From contig JALMQS010000409.1 in NCBI GenBank assembly GCA_024734495.1, forward strand, positions 310,305 through 374,304: a stretch of 64,000 nucleotides of DNA, read 5' to 3'. Made by a program: the position numbers and the translations under genes. The notes below the pieces were generated by a model. The model was not told where the DNA came from. It saw only the letters and a program-made list of their open reading frames with translations, and did no database searches. Source of the DNA: Forficula auricularia (Eukaryota > Arthropoda > Insecta > Dermaptera > Forficulidae). The first letter of the stretch is position 1; each line of letters starts with the position of its first letter. Shown in pieces: positions 40,027 through 51,335 of this stretch.

Positions 40027-40335
40027 CAATCAAGAACACGTTTATTCGAAACCGAGGGGTGAACCGCGATTGGAATTAGGTGTACACCTCCTTTGGAATT
40101 ATTTGAAATTACTTTGGAATTCATTAGATAATCTATTGTCTTCTACTTGGAAATGAAAGTGGAAGTAGGTGTACACGATTTTAGGTCGCGGTTCACCCCT
40201 AGTTCGAAACCAAACTTTTTGGGAGAATTTCTCCCTTTTTCAACTTTTTTTCTTTTTCTTTTACAAATTTACCATTGAAAAAGGGAGAAATACTCCCGAA
40301 ACGTTTAGTTTCGAATAAACGTGTTCTTGATTGTT
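40027..40335. repeat. hammerhead-like foldback (family 2-like), split by MITE D
   Basis: AATCAAGAACACGTTTATTC at the left mirrors GAATAAACGTGTTCTTGATT at the right, and GGGAGAATTTCTCCCTTTTT mirrors AAAAAGGGAGAAATACTCCC. The right arm reads UUGAAAAA-GGGAG-loop-CUCCC-GAAAC-GUU, a decayed hammerhead-like core. MITE copy D sits in the left arm. Confidence 0.8.
40053..40202. mobile_element. CGAGGGGTGAACC MITE, copy D
   Basis: Termini CGAGGGGTGAACCGCGATTG and GGTCGCGGTTCACCCCTAG with inner AGGTGTACAC on both sides. Exact 8-bp duplication TTCGAAAC at 40045-40052 and 40203-40210. Closely similar to copy A throughout (ATTCATTAGATAATCTATTG in the centre), so these two are probably the youngest pair. 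Confidence 0.9.
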
Positions 40336-41030
40336 TTTTTAAAGATTTGTATTTTTTAATATATGTATAAATATGTGGAGAGGCGGCGACATCCGTTTCG
40401 GGTATGGCACTCGAAGAAGTATAAATATATATATGCATACATTACACACTAATATTCATGTACATATATGTACTAATATATATTATACACAGGTACATAT
40501 ATGTACCCATGAACCCATGCACATATATCTGTGAAATTTGATAAATTACTTGTTCTACCATTCACAAACATCTATATGCGATTGGTGTTTCTTATCATAC
40601 CATAGAATAGATAATGAAATTTTTTTAAAATTTGATATAGTTTCTATCGCGATCATATGTACCTAGGTACAAGTTAAAGTTATGTTCACTCCCAAAACAA
40701 ACGGCTCATGGTTTTTGTATAGAGAGAATATCAAAAATAAAAAAAAGGTATAGAATAAAATGAAATACAAATACGAAAATTAATTAAAATTATCAAATGC
40801 AATTTTATTCAAAGTAATTAGGTACAAAGCACACCCGCTAATATCGTTACACAAAATCAATCTGTCGAAAAATTATTTATATTTTTAGAGCACACCGCAA
40901 CTGGACTTTTACATAACTCGTATTAATAACATCATTAAATTAAAAAAAAAATTAAAAGTGAAATCAAAAATAAAATTTAATTTTCCACAGGTTTATAAAT
41001 TCATTTAATAGATGCAAAATAAAAAAAATA
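40336..41030. other. no recognised gene
   Basis: AT-rich, with a short run of ACATATATGTAC palindromes at 40460-40510. Confidence 0.4.
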
Positions 41031-41032
41031 AA

Positions 41033-41218
41033 TCGGACTTCAAAAAAATAAATGCAACAAATAAAATAATAATAACTTAAAATTCAAATAAAATACACTA
41101 AAAGGTATAAAATAATTATATAATTTAGTTATAACTAAACGACGAAATATTAAGATGAAATTACTTTTTGAAGTCGGTGCCAAACAAATAAGCGAGCGTA
41201 CCCGCCAAACGTACTAAT
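41033..41218. mobile_element. ACCGACTTC foldback element, fragment
   Basis: TCGGACTTCAAAAAAATAAA, CACTAAAAGGTATAAAATAA, TAACTAAACGACGAAATATT and TTTTTGAAGTCGGTGCCAAA match the left half of the internal palindrome of the 25.1-kb element, up to the centre (GCGAGCGTACCCGCC). Confidence 0.75.
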
Positions 41219-42270
41219 TTACTTTTTAATTCTCTTTTAACCCATTAAGGGCCAGAAAACTTAAACGTTTGAATTTTTTGATGCAATTTTCAGGAACGAC
41301 TTATTTTATGCTAAAATTCTTTTTTATCAATTGCTGCTCTGAGCGCAATTTTTCTAATTCTCTTTCAAATCCACAAGAGACCAAGACTAGTAGAATTGAT
41401 TGTATTTGTTGATTTTGAATTAAATACTCACAATATTAAAAACGAGTTTCCCCTTATTTCTCCAAATGTTTGTTTTGTCCAAGATCAGTATAAAGATGTC
41501 AGTTCAATTGCGATTCAAATTGTTTCTCATCGTTATAGCCATTACCAAAACTGTGCAGATTTTTAAGATTAGGGATTAGGCCATTAAGAAGAAACTTCAT
41601 ATTTTAAATGTCGTCTTCACCGAATCTACTGAATCGAGTTCGAAAGCATGGGCGTAGTTAGAGATGGCAAAGGGGGCCAGTCCCCCCCCCCCCTAGAAAA
41701 ATCGAAACTCCATTATTACGAGGCATCTCTTATGTATTTCTCATTAAATTATTCCAAAATTTGTTAATTCTACTAAAAAGTTAGTTGATCTCTAATCGGA
41801 TTAGCGAAATTAAAACCTTGTGGTGGCTTGTATGTTTATTTCCCTCTAAAGACGGAAAAAATAGTTAAATGGGAGAATTTTTTTCTATTCTGAGTTAAAG
41901 TACAAAAAGTGAATTTTTTTCTAGATATACTAAACTTATCATATACGTTCATCTCTATAAATCGATGTCTATTAGATCATGTTAAAATAAAATTAGATTT
42001 TCCATTCAATTTAAAAGGTTCCTTTTGGAGTCGCCTTTGTCTTCTTCAAAGAAGAAACTGAACCATGGCAACTGTTGCTTGCTCTCTTTCTCCTCCATTA
42101 TCTTTGTCTAAATTTAAAATTGATTTTTTACTAAGGAAAAAAACGTAATCCTGATTCGATCACAACTCTTATACTTACCTCTTATTAACATAACAAAACA
42201 ACGTAACAAACTAATCATAATTAAATCAATAAAATCTTAGTTGAATTACTAGGATATTTATTTATTTTTA
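41219..42270. other. no recognised gene
   Basis: AT-rich, with a possible element end at 41645-41700 (CATGGGCGTAGTTAGAGATG, then a C run) that has no identified partner. Confidence 0.4.
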
Positions 42271-42271
42271 T

Positions 42272-43220
42272 TAACCGACTTCAAAAAAGGAGGAGGTTCT
42301 CTATTCGACTGATTTTTTTTTGTCTATGTTACCTCATATCTCTGCCAATTGTGAACCGATTTTGAAAAAAAATTTTGCATTCGGTTCAGTCTACCTTCCC
42401 ATTGGTCCCGTTTTTTCATTGGTATTAGACCTTTTTTGTTAGGTTTGTTCAGGCCTAACTTCTTTGTTTATAAACCGATTTCGATGATTCTTTTTTTATT
42501 CGAAAAGGGGTATCTTAGGGATGGTGGCATATTAATTTGGTCAAGTTCTGATGATATGATCAACGACGTAAATCTCCAATTCTTATGAGCAAATAATTGA
42601 AATTATGATAAATAAAATCTTTTATAAAAAAATCTTAAAAACATTTATTTAAATCCCGCAAACGTTTCGAGATAAATTTTACATTTATGAATTGAATTTT
42701 ATTATCATTTTCTGATTCATTCGCCTGACGCTTTCTTTTACGAGATGCATGCAAGGTATTATTTAAGTCACTATTAATAACATCACTAAAAAGAGAAAAA
42801 TAAAAATAATTTTTATAAAAAAATAAAACCGACTTCAAAAAACTTAAATGCAACAAATAAAATAATAATAACTTAAAAATAAAATAAAACACACTAAAAG
42901 GTATAAAATAATTATCTTATTTAGTTACAACTAAACGACGAAATATTAACATGAAATTACTTTTTGAAGTCGGTGCCAAACAAACTATACCTATAAGCGA
43001 GCGTACCCGCCAAACGTACTAAGTAAGATCCATCAAGTGCGATTCATAAAACGTATATGTTTGCCACCGACTTCAAAAAGTGATTTCATGTAATAATTTC
43101 GTCGTCTAGTTTTAACTAAATAAGATAATTATTTTATACCTTTAGTGGATTTTATTTTATTTTTAAGTTATTATTATTTTATTTGTTGTATTTATGTTTT
43201 TTGAAGTCGATTTAATTTAT
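42272..43220. mobile_element. ACCGACTTC foldback element, copy 2
   Basis: TTAACCGACTTCAAAAAAGG at the left and TTTTTTGAAGTCGATTTAA at the right are mirrored. The order of internal blocks (GTTCTCTATTCGACTGA, CAATTGTGAACCGATTTTGA, GAAGTCGGTGCCAAACAAAC, CTTTTTGAAGTCGG inverse) follows copy 1 at 25142-26163. Confidence 0.75.
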
Positions 43221-43365
43221 TTTTATAAAAATTATTAGGTTTTAAAAAATCTATCTCTCTATACATAATCTAAAATATGCTGACCGGGATTTGAACTCTA
43301 AACGATTAAGTTTTCTAATTTTTTAAAATAAAGTAAAATCCTCTTTTCACTCATTTTTAATCTTT

Positions 43366-43397
43366 CTCCCCCCCCCCCCCCCCCACACACACACATA
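43366..43397 (+). repeat. C run with CA repeat
   Basis: A run of about 17 C followed by CACACACACA. Confidence 0.8.
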
Positions 43398-43599
43398 ATC
43401 TATGCGGGTATTAAATAATTATTTTTGTATAAAAACCCTACGTAATATGAAAAAGTATGGTAATCGTTTTTTATTTTTTCGAAATTCTCATAAAAGCGCT
43501 AATTCTATCTCAAAAACTAAAAACATGCAATTTTATATAGTCGTTATATAATGTGATAAAAACCTCACTTTATTTTGGATGATGTTATTAAATTGAACT

Positions 43600-43960
43600 G
43601 GATGATAGTAAATTTGATCAAAATTGGTTAAGCCCTTTTCAAGATATTTAGAAAAAAATAAAAAACTACTAGAATAAAGTACTACTGTTTGTGGGCCGAT
43701 GTGTATAATGCGTCGAAAAGTACCAAAAAATAATCAGCGCTTAACTTTTTAACATAATGGTATGTTTTCAATTTCATTTCAATCGTACATATTCCCCACT
43801 GAGTAAATGAAAAAATCGCACTTTTTGGGCTCTAAACGAGACCCTAACTAATTTTTGTCAAAAACGTTAAGCCCTCAAATTAAAACTGAATAAATACTAC
43901 AATTTGTGAGTTTGGTTGAGACCATGCGTTCCATAGTTCTTACCTGAGGACCTTTAGCTA
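43600..43960 (-). repeat. CTGAGGACC dispersed repeat, copy 1
   Basis: TTGATCAAAATTGGTTAAGC, TTTTCAAGATATTTAGAAAA, AATGAAAAAATCGCACTTTT and TAGTTCTTACCTGAGGACC recur in the same order at 63095-63500. Non-coding. Confidence 0.75.
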
Positions 43961-44445
43961 TGGATAAATCAAAAAACAAATATTTTTTATCTCAGTGGAA
44001 TTTTCGCATAAATCCTATTTTAATTTACATTGATTGCATTCATTATTTTTAATTAAACTAGCAAAAGTTTACTTCTATTTGGAATTTAACAAGTTCGATA
44101 AGAATTCCTACTTTAATTATTGCTACATATTTTAAATAGAGATGATCTGTTTTTAAAAATTCACTCCTCTATACGCCCTCACATTTTCTCATTTTTCATC
44201 TGTAGTTTATATAAAATGATGAAATGTTTGAAAATTCAATTAAGTTTAAAAACAACATCAGCACATCAAATATTTGTAAAATTATTTAAGAATTTATCTT
44301 AATCACAATACATTCAGATTCTGATTATATAACACAATTCAATTATTTCAGATATATTAAACCGGGCTTCGAACATTTTTCTATGCTTTTTATATAATGG
44401 ATATTTATCAATATTTTATTCTATTTTTGAAGTGATAACTTCTTT
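43961..44445. other. no recognised gene
   Basis: AT-rich non-coding sequence. Confidence 0.4.
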
Positions 44446-44692
44446 TGGCGCGCCATGCACACTTTTTATTTTACTTGGCAGTAAATGGGATTGATCCATC
44501 ACGCATCACGGTTGGGGTCTGTGTCTAGCCACAGATGGCGCTGCAGCATTAACTCTTAAGCTCAAATTAATTACTTATATTTGAATTTTGGCGCTCATGT
44601 ACATTTTTATTTTCCTGGGCAGTAAATGAGATTGAGCCGTCACGGGTAACATCACGCGTCGCGTCACGCGTCACGGTTGAGCTTTGGTCTAG
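44446..44692 (+). repeat. ~145-bp tandem duplication with CACGCGT array
   Basis: Copy 1 (44446-44535) and copy 2 (44586-44692) share TTTTGGCGC, CTTTTTATTTT..CTTGGCAGTAAATG-like sequence, ATTGATCCATCACG and CACGGTTG...GTCTAG. Copy 2 contains an extra run CACGCGTCGCGTCACGCGTC. GC-rich relative to surroundings. Confidence 0.7.
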
Positions 44693-44747
44693 TAGCAGTT
44701 CAATCATTGTCAGAAAATATATTAATTATTCCTTTTCAAAAAATAAT

Positions 44748-45112
44748 AAAATTATTAAAATTTATATTTTTATAAAAAAATAAATTTTTTAAGTAAACTT
44801 TAATTATTTTTTGGGATTGTTAAATATATATTTTATGTTATGTTATTTTTAAATATTATATTATTATGTTTAATGTTTAGGTTTTTTTAGTTTTTTTATT
44901 CAGGATTTTGGACTAAAATTACGGCTAAATCAAAAAATAGAAATACTTAGTCCAAAATCCTGAATAAAACAAACTAAACATTAAATATAATAATATAATA
45001 TTTAAAAATAACATAACATAAATATATATTTAACAATCCCAAAAAAATAATTAAAAGTTTGCTTAAAAAATTTATTTTTTATAAAAATATAAATTTTAAT
45101 AATTTTAGAATA
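44748..45112. repeat. long foldback, ~165-bp arms
   Basis: Left arm (44748-44918) with GTAAACTTTAATTATTTTTT, GGGATTGTTAAATATATATT and CAGGATTTTGGACTAA is mirrored by 44945-45112 with near-complete identity. The spacer is about 25 bp. Non-coding. High arm identity suggests a recent element. Confidence 0.9.
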
Positions 45113-45724
45113 TTAGAATTATAAATTCCATATAAGTTACCACTTCTGTCTTGTGGTCTTAAGCACACACCCGAATTTTTAATTATTATAGTAATATCCT
45201 GTCTTCTTGAAAAGATTAATAAAATTTAAATTGAATAAATATTCTTGGGTGGATTTAAGGTGAAAAAAAACTTTTATCTTGAATATAAAATGAAATATTG
45301 AATTGAATTTGTATATAAAAAAAAAAATTAATCCCTATAGAATATAAGAAAGATCTTCAATAATTTTTCTTCTCTATTGAAACTATTAGAAATACGGTTT
45401 ACAAGAAAAGAAAATCTGGCTGGCTTATGCACATATGCGACTTTACCATACACCTGATCCTTCTTTTATATTTATATTATTCCATTTATATTACTAAAGA
45501 AATAGATACATCATACGTAATTATAATCATCCAGAAAACATTCGACTTTTTGTTTATATTCCTAAAATATCTCAGATTTAGTAAAAATTATTTTTCTGAA
45601 AAATTAAGCAAAATCATAGCATTGAGTCTTATATAGTAACTTATATAGTAAACAACGAAAAAAAATTATAGATATTATTATTTTTTTCGGATTTCATTCA
45701 AAATCTAAATAAACCTATTAGATA
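45113..45724. other. no recognised gene
   Basis: AT-rich. Around 45260-45420 it is similar to 51650-51790 (TATAAAATGAAATATTGAATTGAATTT-type block and TCTATTGAAA), a dispersed non-coding repeat. Confidence 0.4.
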
Positions 45725-45732
45725 GTTTTAGT

Positions 45733-45901
45733 CGAGGGGTGAACCGTGACATAATATCGTGTACACCTACTTCCACTTCCACTTCTATTTCTAAGTAGAA
45801 GACAATAAATAGATGAAGGGGCATTATCTAATGAATTCTAAAATAATTCCACAGAAGTCCAAAGACGTGTACACCTAATTCCAACCGGGATTCACCCCCC
45901 T
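45733..45901. mobile_element. CGAGGGGTGAACC MITE, copy E
   Basis: Termini CGAGGGGTGAACCGTGACAT and GGGATTCACCCCCCT with mirrored GTGTACACCTA inside. Flanks GTTTTAGT (45725-45732) and GTTTTACC (45902-45909), six of eight matching. Orientation is opposite to copies A and D. The most diverged of the five. Confidence 0.8.
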
Positions 45902-46269
45902 GTTTTACCTTATGATTTGTTCTTGTGATTTTCTATATATTTAAAATTTATTTCTATCGGCTATTTGAACTCTAATATTCAAGTTGGGAAATGTCATTTC
46001 ATTGCCCCTCAAATTTTGAAGAAATCCACTATAATTCGAAACACTATCTATCTATCTATTATTGAACTACCAAAAGTTTTATATTTATATGTTTATGTAA
46101 TTTTTTTTATTTTGAAAATGTCTTTAAGGATTTTGATGAAACAAAATTTATTAACAATTCTCAATAATGACAAAACTTAGTCAAAACGTTGAGAAAAGAT
46201 AAATTAAATTTTATTTCAACTTTATTTAATTTTGACTGTAAATAAAAATCATTATTTTTGGCTGAATTT

Positions 46270-46490
46270 AAAATTAAATATAATATTAATATAAAGATAA
46301 GAGTAAATAGATATTTTATTTAATATCGATTTACTATGAGTTAAGGATACTGGGTCACTTATTTCACATTAAAATTAAAAAATTAAAAGATATAAAAAAA
46401 TTTTTCTTTTTCAATATATATATTTCGGGCTATCAACCCATCTTCAGGAAATACAGAAGGTATTTCCCGAAGATGGGTCTTTTAACTAAA
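46270..46490 (-). repeat. hammerhead-like foldback family 3, partial copy
   Basis: GATAAGAGTAAATAGA, GATTTACTATGAGTTAAGGA and TTCACATTAAAATTAAAAAA, then TATATATTTCGGGCTATCAA with CCCATCTTCAGGAAATACAG and the beginning of the inverse arm (TTTCCCGAAGATGGGTC). On the minus strand the core is UUC-CUGAAGA-U-GGGUUGAUAGCCC-GAAA...AUU-GAA. Confidence 0.75.
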
Positions 46491-46954
46491 GCAAAAAAAT
46501 ACTGAGCTAAGCTCGGTACGCCAGGTATTACTAAAAATAACAATTTTAAATTGAAAGAAGATGTTTATTTAAATTGCTTTATATTAGTAAAAAAATTAAA
46601 CAAAATTTCATTGGCTAATTGCAAATATTTCGAAGTCATTCATCATACATATCTTTTCGATTTATTTTATATAAGTTGAGGAATCAAAACACAGTTTTAA
46701 GGGCTGTACTTTCCTAGGCGCTTCGTGTAAGAGTGAAAGAAAGGCGCAATGAAGTTATAGCGATGTTGGTTTACTTGCAGAATAAAAAGAAAAATATGAT
46801 CCAGAGTTGAAGGCACCTGATCATATGTTTACGATGCAGAAAAAGAATAAGATACGTTAAGAAATAATCAACGTTTTATGCAGAGTTATTAAAATGTAGG
46901 ACTTGTAGAAGTTGTGGTAGCTGCAGGTAACAGCCAAAACTCTTTGCCTCATCC
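46491..46954. other. no recognised gene
   Basis: AT-rich with a slightly more balanced patch at 46700-46950; no motif. Confidence 0.4.
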
Positions 46955-47080
46955 TGATTGAATATTACAATTTGTGACTTTGTTTGTTCGTAGTCTTTAC
47001 TTGAAGGACCCTTTGAAGTCAGGACCCTTTGAAGTCGCGCTTGGCCCGAGACCGATTTAAAATGGACAAAGTAAAATGCA
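46955..47080 (-). repeat. CTGAGGACC dispersed repeat, fragment
   Basis: AATATTACAATTTGTGACTT, GGACCCTTTGAAGTC (twice) and GCGCTTGGCCCGAGACCGAT match the 63430-63540 part of the longer copy. Confidence 0.6.
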
Positions 47081-47196
47081 AAATCACATTAATAAAATAG
47101 AACTGAGGCAGCAAATCGGTAAAACTCTAAAGTTTATATGGTAAACTCTACTTTTTCTATTCTCTACCTATTTAAAGCTTAATTAAAAATTATCAT

Positions 47197-47326
47197 TTCA
47201 TACCTACTTACGTATGCCTATCCTTTCATACCTACTTGATGGGTTACGTATGCCTATCCTTTCATACCTACTTGATCGGTTATGTATGCCTATCCTTTCA
47301 TACCTACTTGATGGGTTACGTATGCC
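47197..47326 (+). repeat. 36-bp tandem repeat, ~3.5 copies
   Basis: Unit TATGCCTATCCTTTCATACC followed by TACTTGATGGGTTACG. Copies differ by one or two bases. Confidence 0.95.
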
Positions 47327-47726
47327 TTTAGCTCTTGAGCACTCCATCAATCACTGGACTCGCCTAGCTCGTACGTAGCTTTCATTCTTCTGCGCTCAAA
47401 GTGTTGCCTAAATAAAGGCGCACCAACTTCATAAATCGAGTTCAAACTTAGACTAGATTTTGAGGATTTTAATTAGTACAGTTATTTATTTATATTTTAT
47501 AATTCAATATTTTTCCTATACGTTCAAAAAAAAATTGAATTAGTTAAAAAGCTACAACCTATAAATGAAAAAATAATTCAAATTCAAGTTTGATTTCGGA
47601 CAAGAACTACACTATACAATTATTTTTTCACTCGTGATTGCAAAAAAAAAAAAAAATAAAAGAATTGGCTATTTGCTGATAAAATAAAATGAATAACCTG
47701 ACGTGTTCCGATGTGGCCATCCACTT

Positions 47727-48370
47727 GACTTTACCATACAATCTGGCCCCTCACTTATATTTAATATTTAATAAAATTATTTATAATCATGTAGGGGAGG
47801 GGGATTAGTTTTTGCATTTTAAAAGGTCAAGATTTTCATTTTTTGACTTTACACACCCACCCCTACCTCCATTTTGGGGGGTTAGTTTTTGCATTTTTAA
47901 ACTTCTGGGGGTCCACTGATTATGTATACAAAATTTGATTGAGTTTGCTCAAATGGCCTAGATTTTTAATTTTTACTCCCCCCCCTTAATTTTGGGTCGA
48001 TGTGCTCCAAAAATCTAATCAGCTCTTAATCTCAATGGACCAAAACTACGTGTGAAATTTGATTTCGATATTCACACTAGTTTTTGAGCTAACTCGTCCA
48101 CAAAAATTTGGTAACGCACAGACTGACAGACAACCAGACAATCAGACAAACAGACATTTAGACAAAACAATTATTATCTCAAAAAATATAATTATTTCGA
48201 TGTTTGTTTATTAAAGCTTTTTTGCAGAGCGACATGTCATGGTTTCGCTCAATTTTTTAAATCAAAATAGTTTCAGCCGTTTTTGAGATATTTCGAAAAA
48301 AATAAGTAAATAACCCACTTTTTTCATGCACGATTACAATACTTGACCATACCCTGTATGGTAAAGTAAA
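47727..48370 (-). repeat. TTTACCATAC dispersed repeat, copy 2
   Basis: Inverted relative to copy 1: starts ACTTGACTTTACCATACAAT and ends ACCATACCCTGTATGGTAAA. It includes the uninterrupted form of the site AAATTATTTATAATCATGTA used to interpret the LINE insertion at 49.2 kb. Confidence 0.8.
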
Positions 48371-49193
48371 AATTATTATTCTTTACGCTGACCAATGGGT
48401 GAAGTTCTCCATGTGACCTGAACATTGAAATTACTCAAAAATACTAAATATTTTTACTTTACCATATAGGATATGGTTAAATATTGTAATCGTGCTTGAA
48501 AAGTGTTTTTTTTTGCTTCTTTTTTCGAAATATCTCAAAAACGTCTCAAACTATTTTGATTTAAATTAAAAAATTGAACGCAACCGTGGCATTTCGGTCT
48601 ACAAAAAAGCCTAATAATTGAACATCGAAAAAAATATATTTTTCGAGATAATAATTGTTTTGTCAAAATGTCTGTTTGTCTGTCTTTTAGTCTGGTTGTG
48701 ATTCTGTCTATAGTTTTTAAGGAATTTGGTATTGGTACGTGGTGGTGATTCTGTCTGTTAGTCTGTGTGTTACCAAATTATTTTGGACGAGCCAGCTCAA
48801 AAACTAGTGTGAATATCAAAACCAAATTTCACACGTAGCTTTGATGCATCGAGATTAAGAGCTGATTAGATTTTGGTGCATATCGACTCAAAATTAAGGG
48901 GAAGGGCGGTGGAGGGCGAGGGTTAAAAATTAAAAATCTAGGCCATTTGAGGAAACTCAACAAAATTTTGTATACATAATCACTGGACCCCCAGACGTCT
49001 AAAAATGTAAAAACTAACCGCCCAAGGGGGGGGGGGGAATCGGCTAAAAAATGAATATGTTGCCCCTTGTAACAAACTCAACCAAATTTTGTATACATAT
49101 TCCGTGGGCCCCCAGAAGTCTAAAAATGCAAAAATTAACCCCCCCTCCTACATGATTATAAATAATTTTATTAAATATTAAATATAAGTCAAA

Positions 49194-50783
49194 TGATGAT
49201 GTCGAAATACCTGAAGTTTTGGAATCAGAAATTGTTAACATAATTAAAAAACTTAAAAAAGGTAAAACTCCTGGAATAGACGGGATCACAAACGAAATAA
49301 TAAAATACTCAATAAATATAATAAAAAAACCAGTAACATTGATATTTAATAATATATTAAAAACTAAAATAATTCCAACAGAATGGCAAAAATCTAATAT
49401 ATTATTGATGTTTAAAAAAGGAAATCCCCATGATGTAAATAATTTCCGGCCTCTTACTATATCATCTAATATGGGAAAAAATTTTATGAAAATTATACAG
49501 AAGAGAATCGAAAAAACATTAAACACAAACCAAGCTGTCGAACAGGCGGGATTCAGACCCGGATACTCCACATGTGACCACCTCCATGTCATTAATCAAA
49601 TCATCGAAAAGACAAAAGAATACCAGATAGATGTATTCTTGGCCTTCATCGACTATACTAAAGCCTTTGACATGTTGGATCAAGAGTTCATAATTAAAGC
49701 CTTGAGATCCCAGGGAGTCGAGATTGGTTATATAGAAGTCATCAAGAATCTGTATAGCAACTGTCAAGCAAGAATACTTCTAGAAGAGCCTGGACCTTTC
49801 TTTCAAGTACGAAAAGGTGTAAGGCAAGGAGATCCCCTCTCGCCAATATTATTCAACTGCTGCTTGGAAGAGATGTTCCGACAACTGAACTGGGAAAAAA
49901 AGGATTAAAGATAAATGGTACCTATCTGAATAATTTACGTTTTGCGGACGATATAATCTTGATAGCAACATCAAAAAATCAGATTACAAATATGATCCAA
50001 GAACTAAACAATAAAAGTAAAGAAATAGGACTGAGGATAAACACCAAAAAAAGCGTAATAATCACCAACTCACAAATGGACACTATTAGTGTAAAGTTCG
50101 ATCAAAACGAAGCTCCGATTCCCTGCAAAAAAGAAACTATATACCTTGGACAAACCTTCAGTTTCGAGGACAGAACGCTACAAGAAATAAATAGAAGAGT
50201 CGGTCAAGCATGGAACAAATTTTGGTCCCTGAAGTATATTTTGAAGAACAAAGAAATAGCACTAGAATCAAAAATCAAAGTACTAAATCGGTGTGTAATA
50301 CCGGTTCTAACCTACGGCTCACAGACTTGGTTCCTCACTGGGAAAATGACCAACAAAATTGAAACAACTCATAGAGCCATGCTAAGATCCATTCTACAAA
50401 TAAGAAGGATGGATAAAATAAGATCCAAAGAAATATATAGAAGGACAAAAACATCAAATATTAAAATCTATATAAAGAAAATAAAATGGAACTGGGCTGG
50501 CCACATTTCCAGGATGAACGATGGAAGATGGACGAAAACGGTAACAGAATGGTGCCCATTGGACCTTAAAAGGAAGCGGGGAAGACAACCCAAAAGATGG
50601 TCTGACGACATCGCGGAGGTGGCTGGCAGGGACTGGTGTAGAGTGGCAAGACAAAGGAAAGCGTGGACGAATTTGGGAGAGGCCTATGCCCTAAGGGGCC
50701 TGGTACAATAACTGATGTATATATTCTATATTTTTATGTAATAAACCAAAAAAGGCTATAAATAAATAAATAAATAAATATAA
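49194..50783 (+). mobile_element. 5'-truncated RTE-like LINE, nearly open
   Basis: Flanked by AAATATAAGT (49184-49193 and right after the tail, ending about 50783). The tail is five to six ATAA units. The element reads plus strand, starts within the fingers of the reverse transcriptase and keeps its 3' end. Only one frameshift was found, so it is probably the youngest LINE here. Confidence 0.9.
49219..50711 (+). pseudogene. RTE-like reverse transcriptase with one frameshift
   Basis: First part (49219-49905): KKLKKGKTPGIDGITNEIIK, QAGFRPGYSTCDHLHVINQI, FLAFIDYTKAFDMLDQEFII (motif A) and VRKGVRQGDPLSPILFNCCL. It stops because a run of seven A (49894-49900) lacks one base. Second part (to 50711): LNNLRFADDIILIATSKNQI (FADD), INTKKSVIITN, CVIPVLTYGSQTWFLTGKMT, IKWNWAGHISRMNDGRWTKT and RKRGRQPKRWSDDIAEVAGR. 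The motif set is that of insect endonuclease-reverse-transcriptase (RTE-like) LINEs. The endonuclease is missing because of 5' truncation. The catalytic Asp residues are intact. Confidence 0.9.
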
Positions 50784-51039
50784 GTGACGGACCAGGTTGT
50801 ATGGTAAAGTCAAGTGGATGGCCACATCAGAACGTGTCAGTTTATTCTTATTAGTAAAGGATCTATCAAAACTCGCGCCTAGGTGTTAATAGTAAATAAT
50901 TTCTGAACGATACCTTCTTTTTATTTTATCTTTGACATTTGTGAATAGACACATGTACAATTTGAACCATGGATAGTTAGTTACACGCTAGAACGCATTA
51001 AAGTTATTAAAGTTAAATTGAGCTATTGCGGTCTATGTT

Positions 51040-51335
51040 TTCAGGATCCAACATTAATTGCACGTAATGGTGACTAAAATCGTGCGATTTAACCCCATTA
51101 GATTACCTCCTTTGGAGTTTTTTTTTTTTTTTTTTTTAATAAAGTCTATGTGAATAAGCCAACAACAATTGCACAGCTGAAAAATAACATTCGGATCGAA
51201 ATTGATAAACTTGATGCTGAAATGTGTGAACGCGTCCTTCAAAATTTTGGTGTTCCAGCCTGTTTTTTTCTTTTAAACATCTAGGCTTGCTCGTGGTGGA
51301 CATTTAAATGATGTTATTTTTCACATATAATTGTT
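51040..51335 (+). pseudogene. mariner/IS630-like transposase C-terminus, with T-run
   Basis: In shifting frames: IARNGD at 51056, CDLTPLDYLLWS (third catalytic Asp of the LTPLD..LWG type) at 51082-51117, a 22-T run, VNKPTTIAQLKNNIRIEIDK with LDAEMCERVLQNF, an unrelated stretch of about 40 bp, then RGGHLNDVIFHT ending near 51330. This order is that of the widespread arthropod transposases with a CDLTPLDFFLWG motif. The frame is broken and the N-terminal two thirds are gone. Confidence 0.75.

Larger units (their letters stand above)
48455..50815 (+). repeat. TTTACCATAC dispersed repeat, copy 3, split by LINE
   Basis: Left part 48455-49193 (TTTACTTTACCATATAGGAT to TTAAATATTAAATATAAGT) and right part 50784-50815 (ACGGACCAGGTTGTATGGTA to AAGTCAAG). 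The LINE at 49194-50783 lies between. Confidence 0.85.

Noticed and set aside
42635..42892. 85-codon frame with a Lys/Arg-rich SRKRKRQANE patch
   Set aside because: Lies inside the ACCGACTTC element and is created by AT-rich sequence; not preserved in the sister copy at 25 kb.
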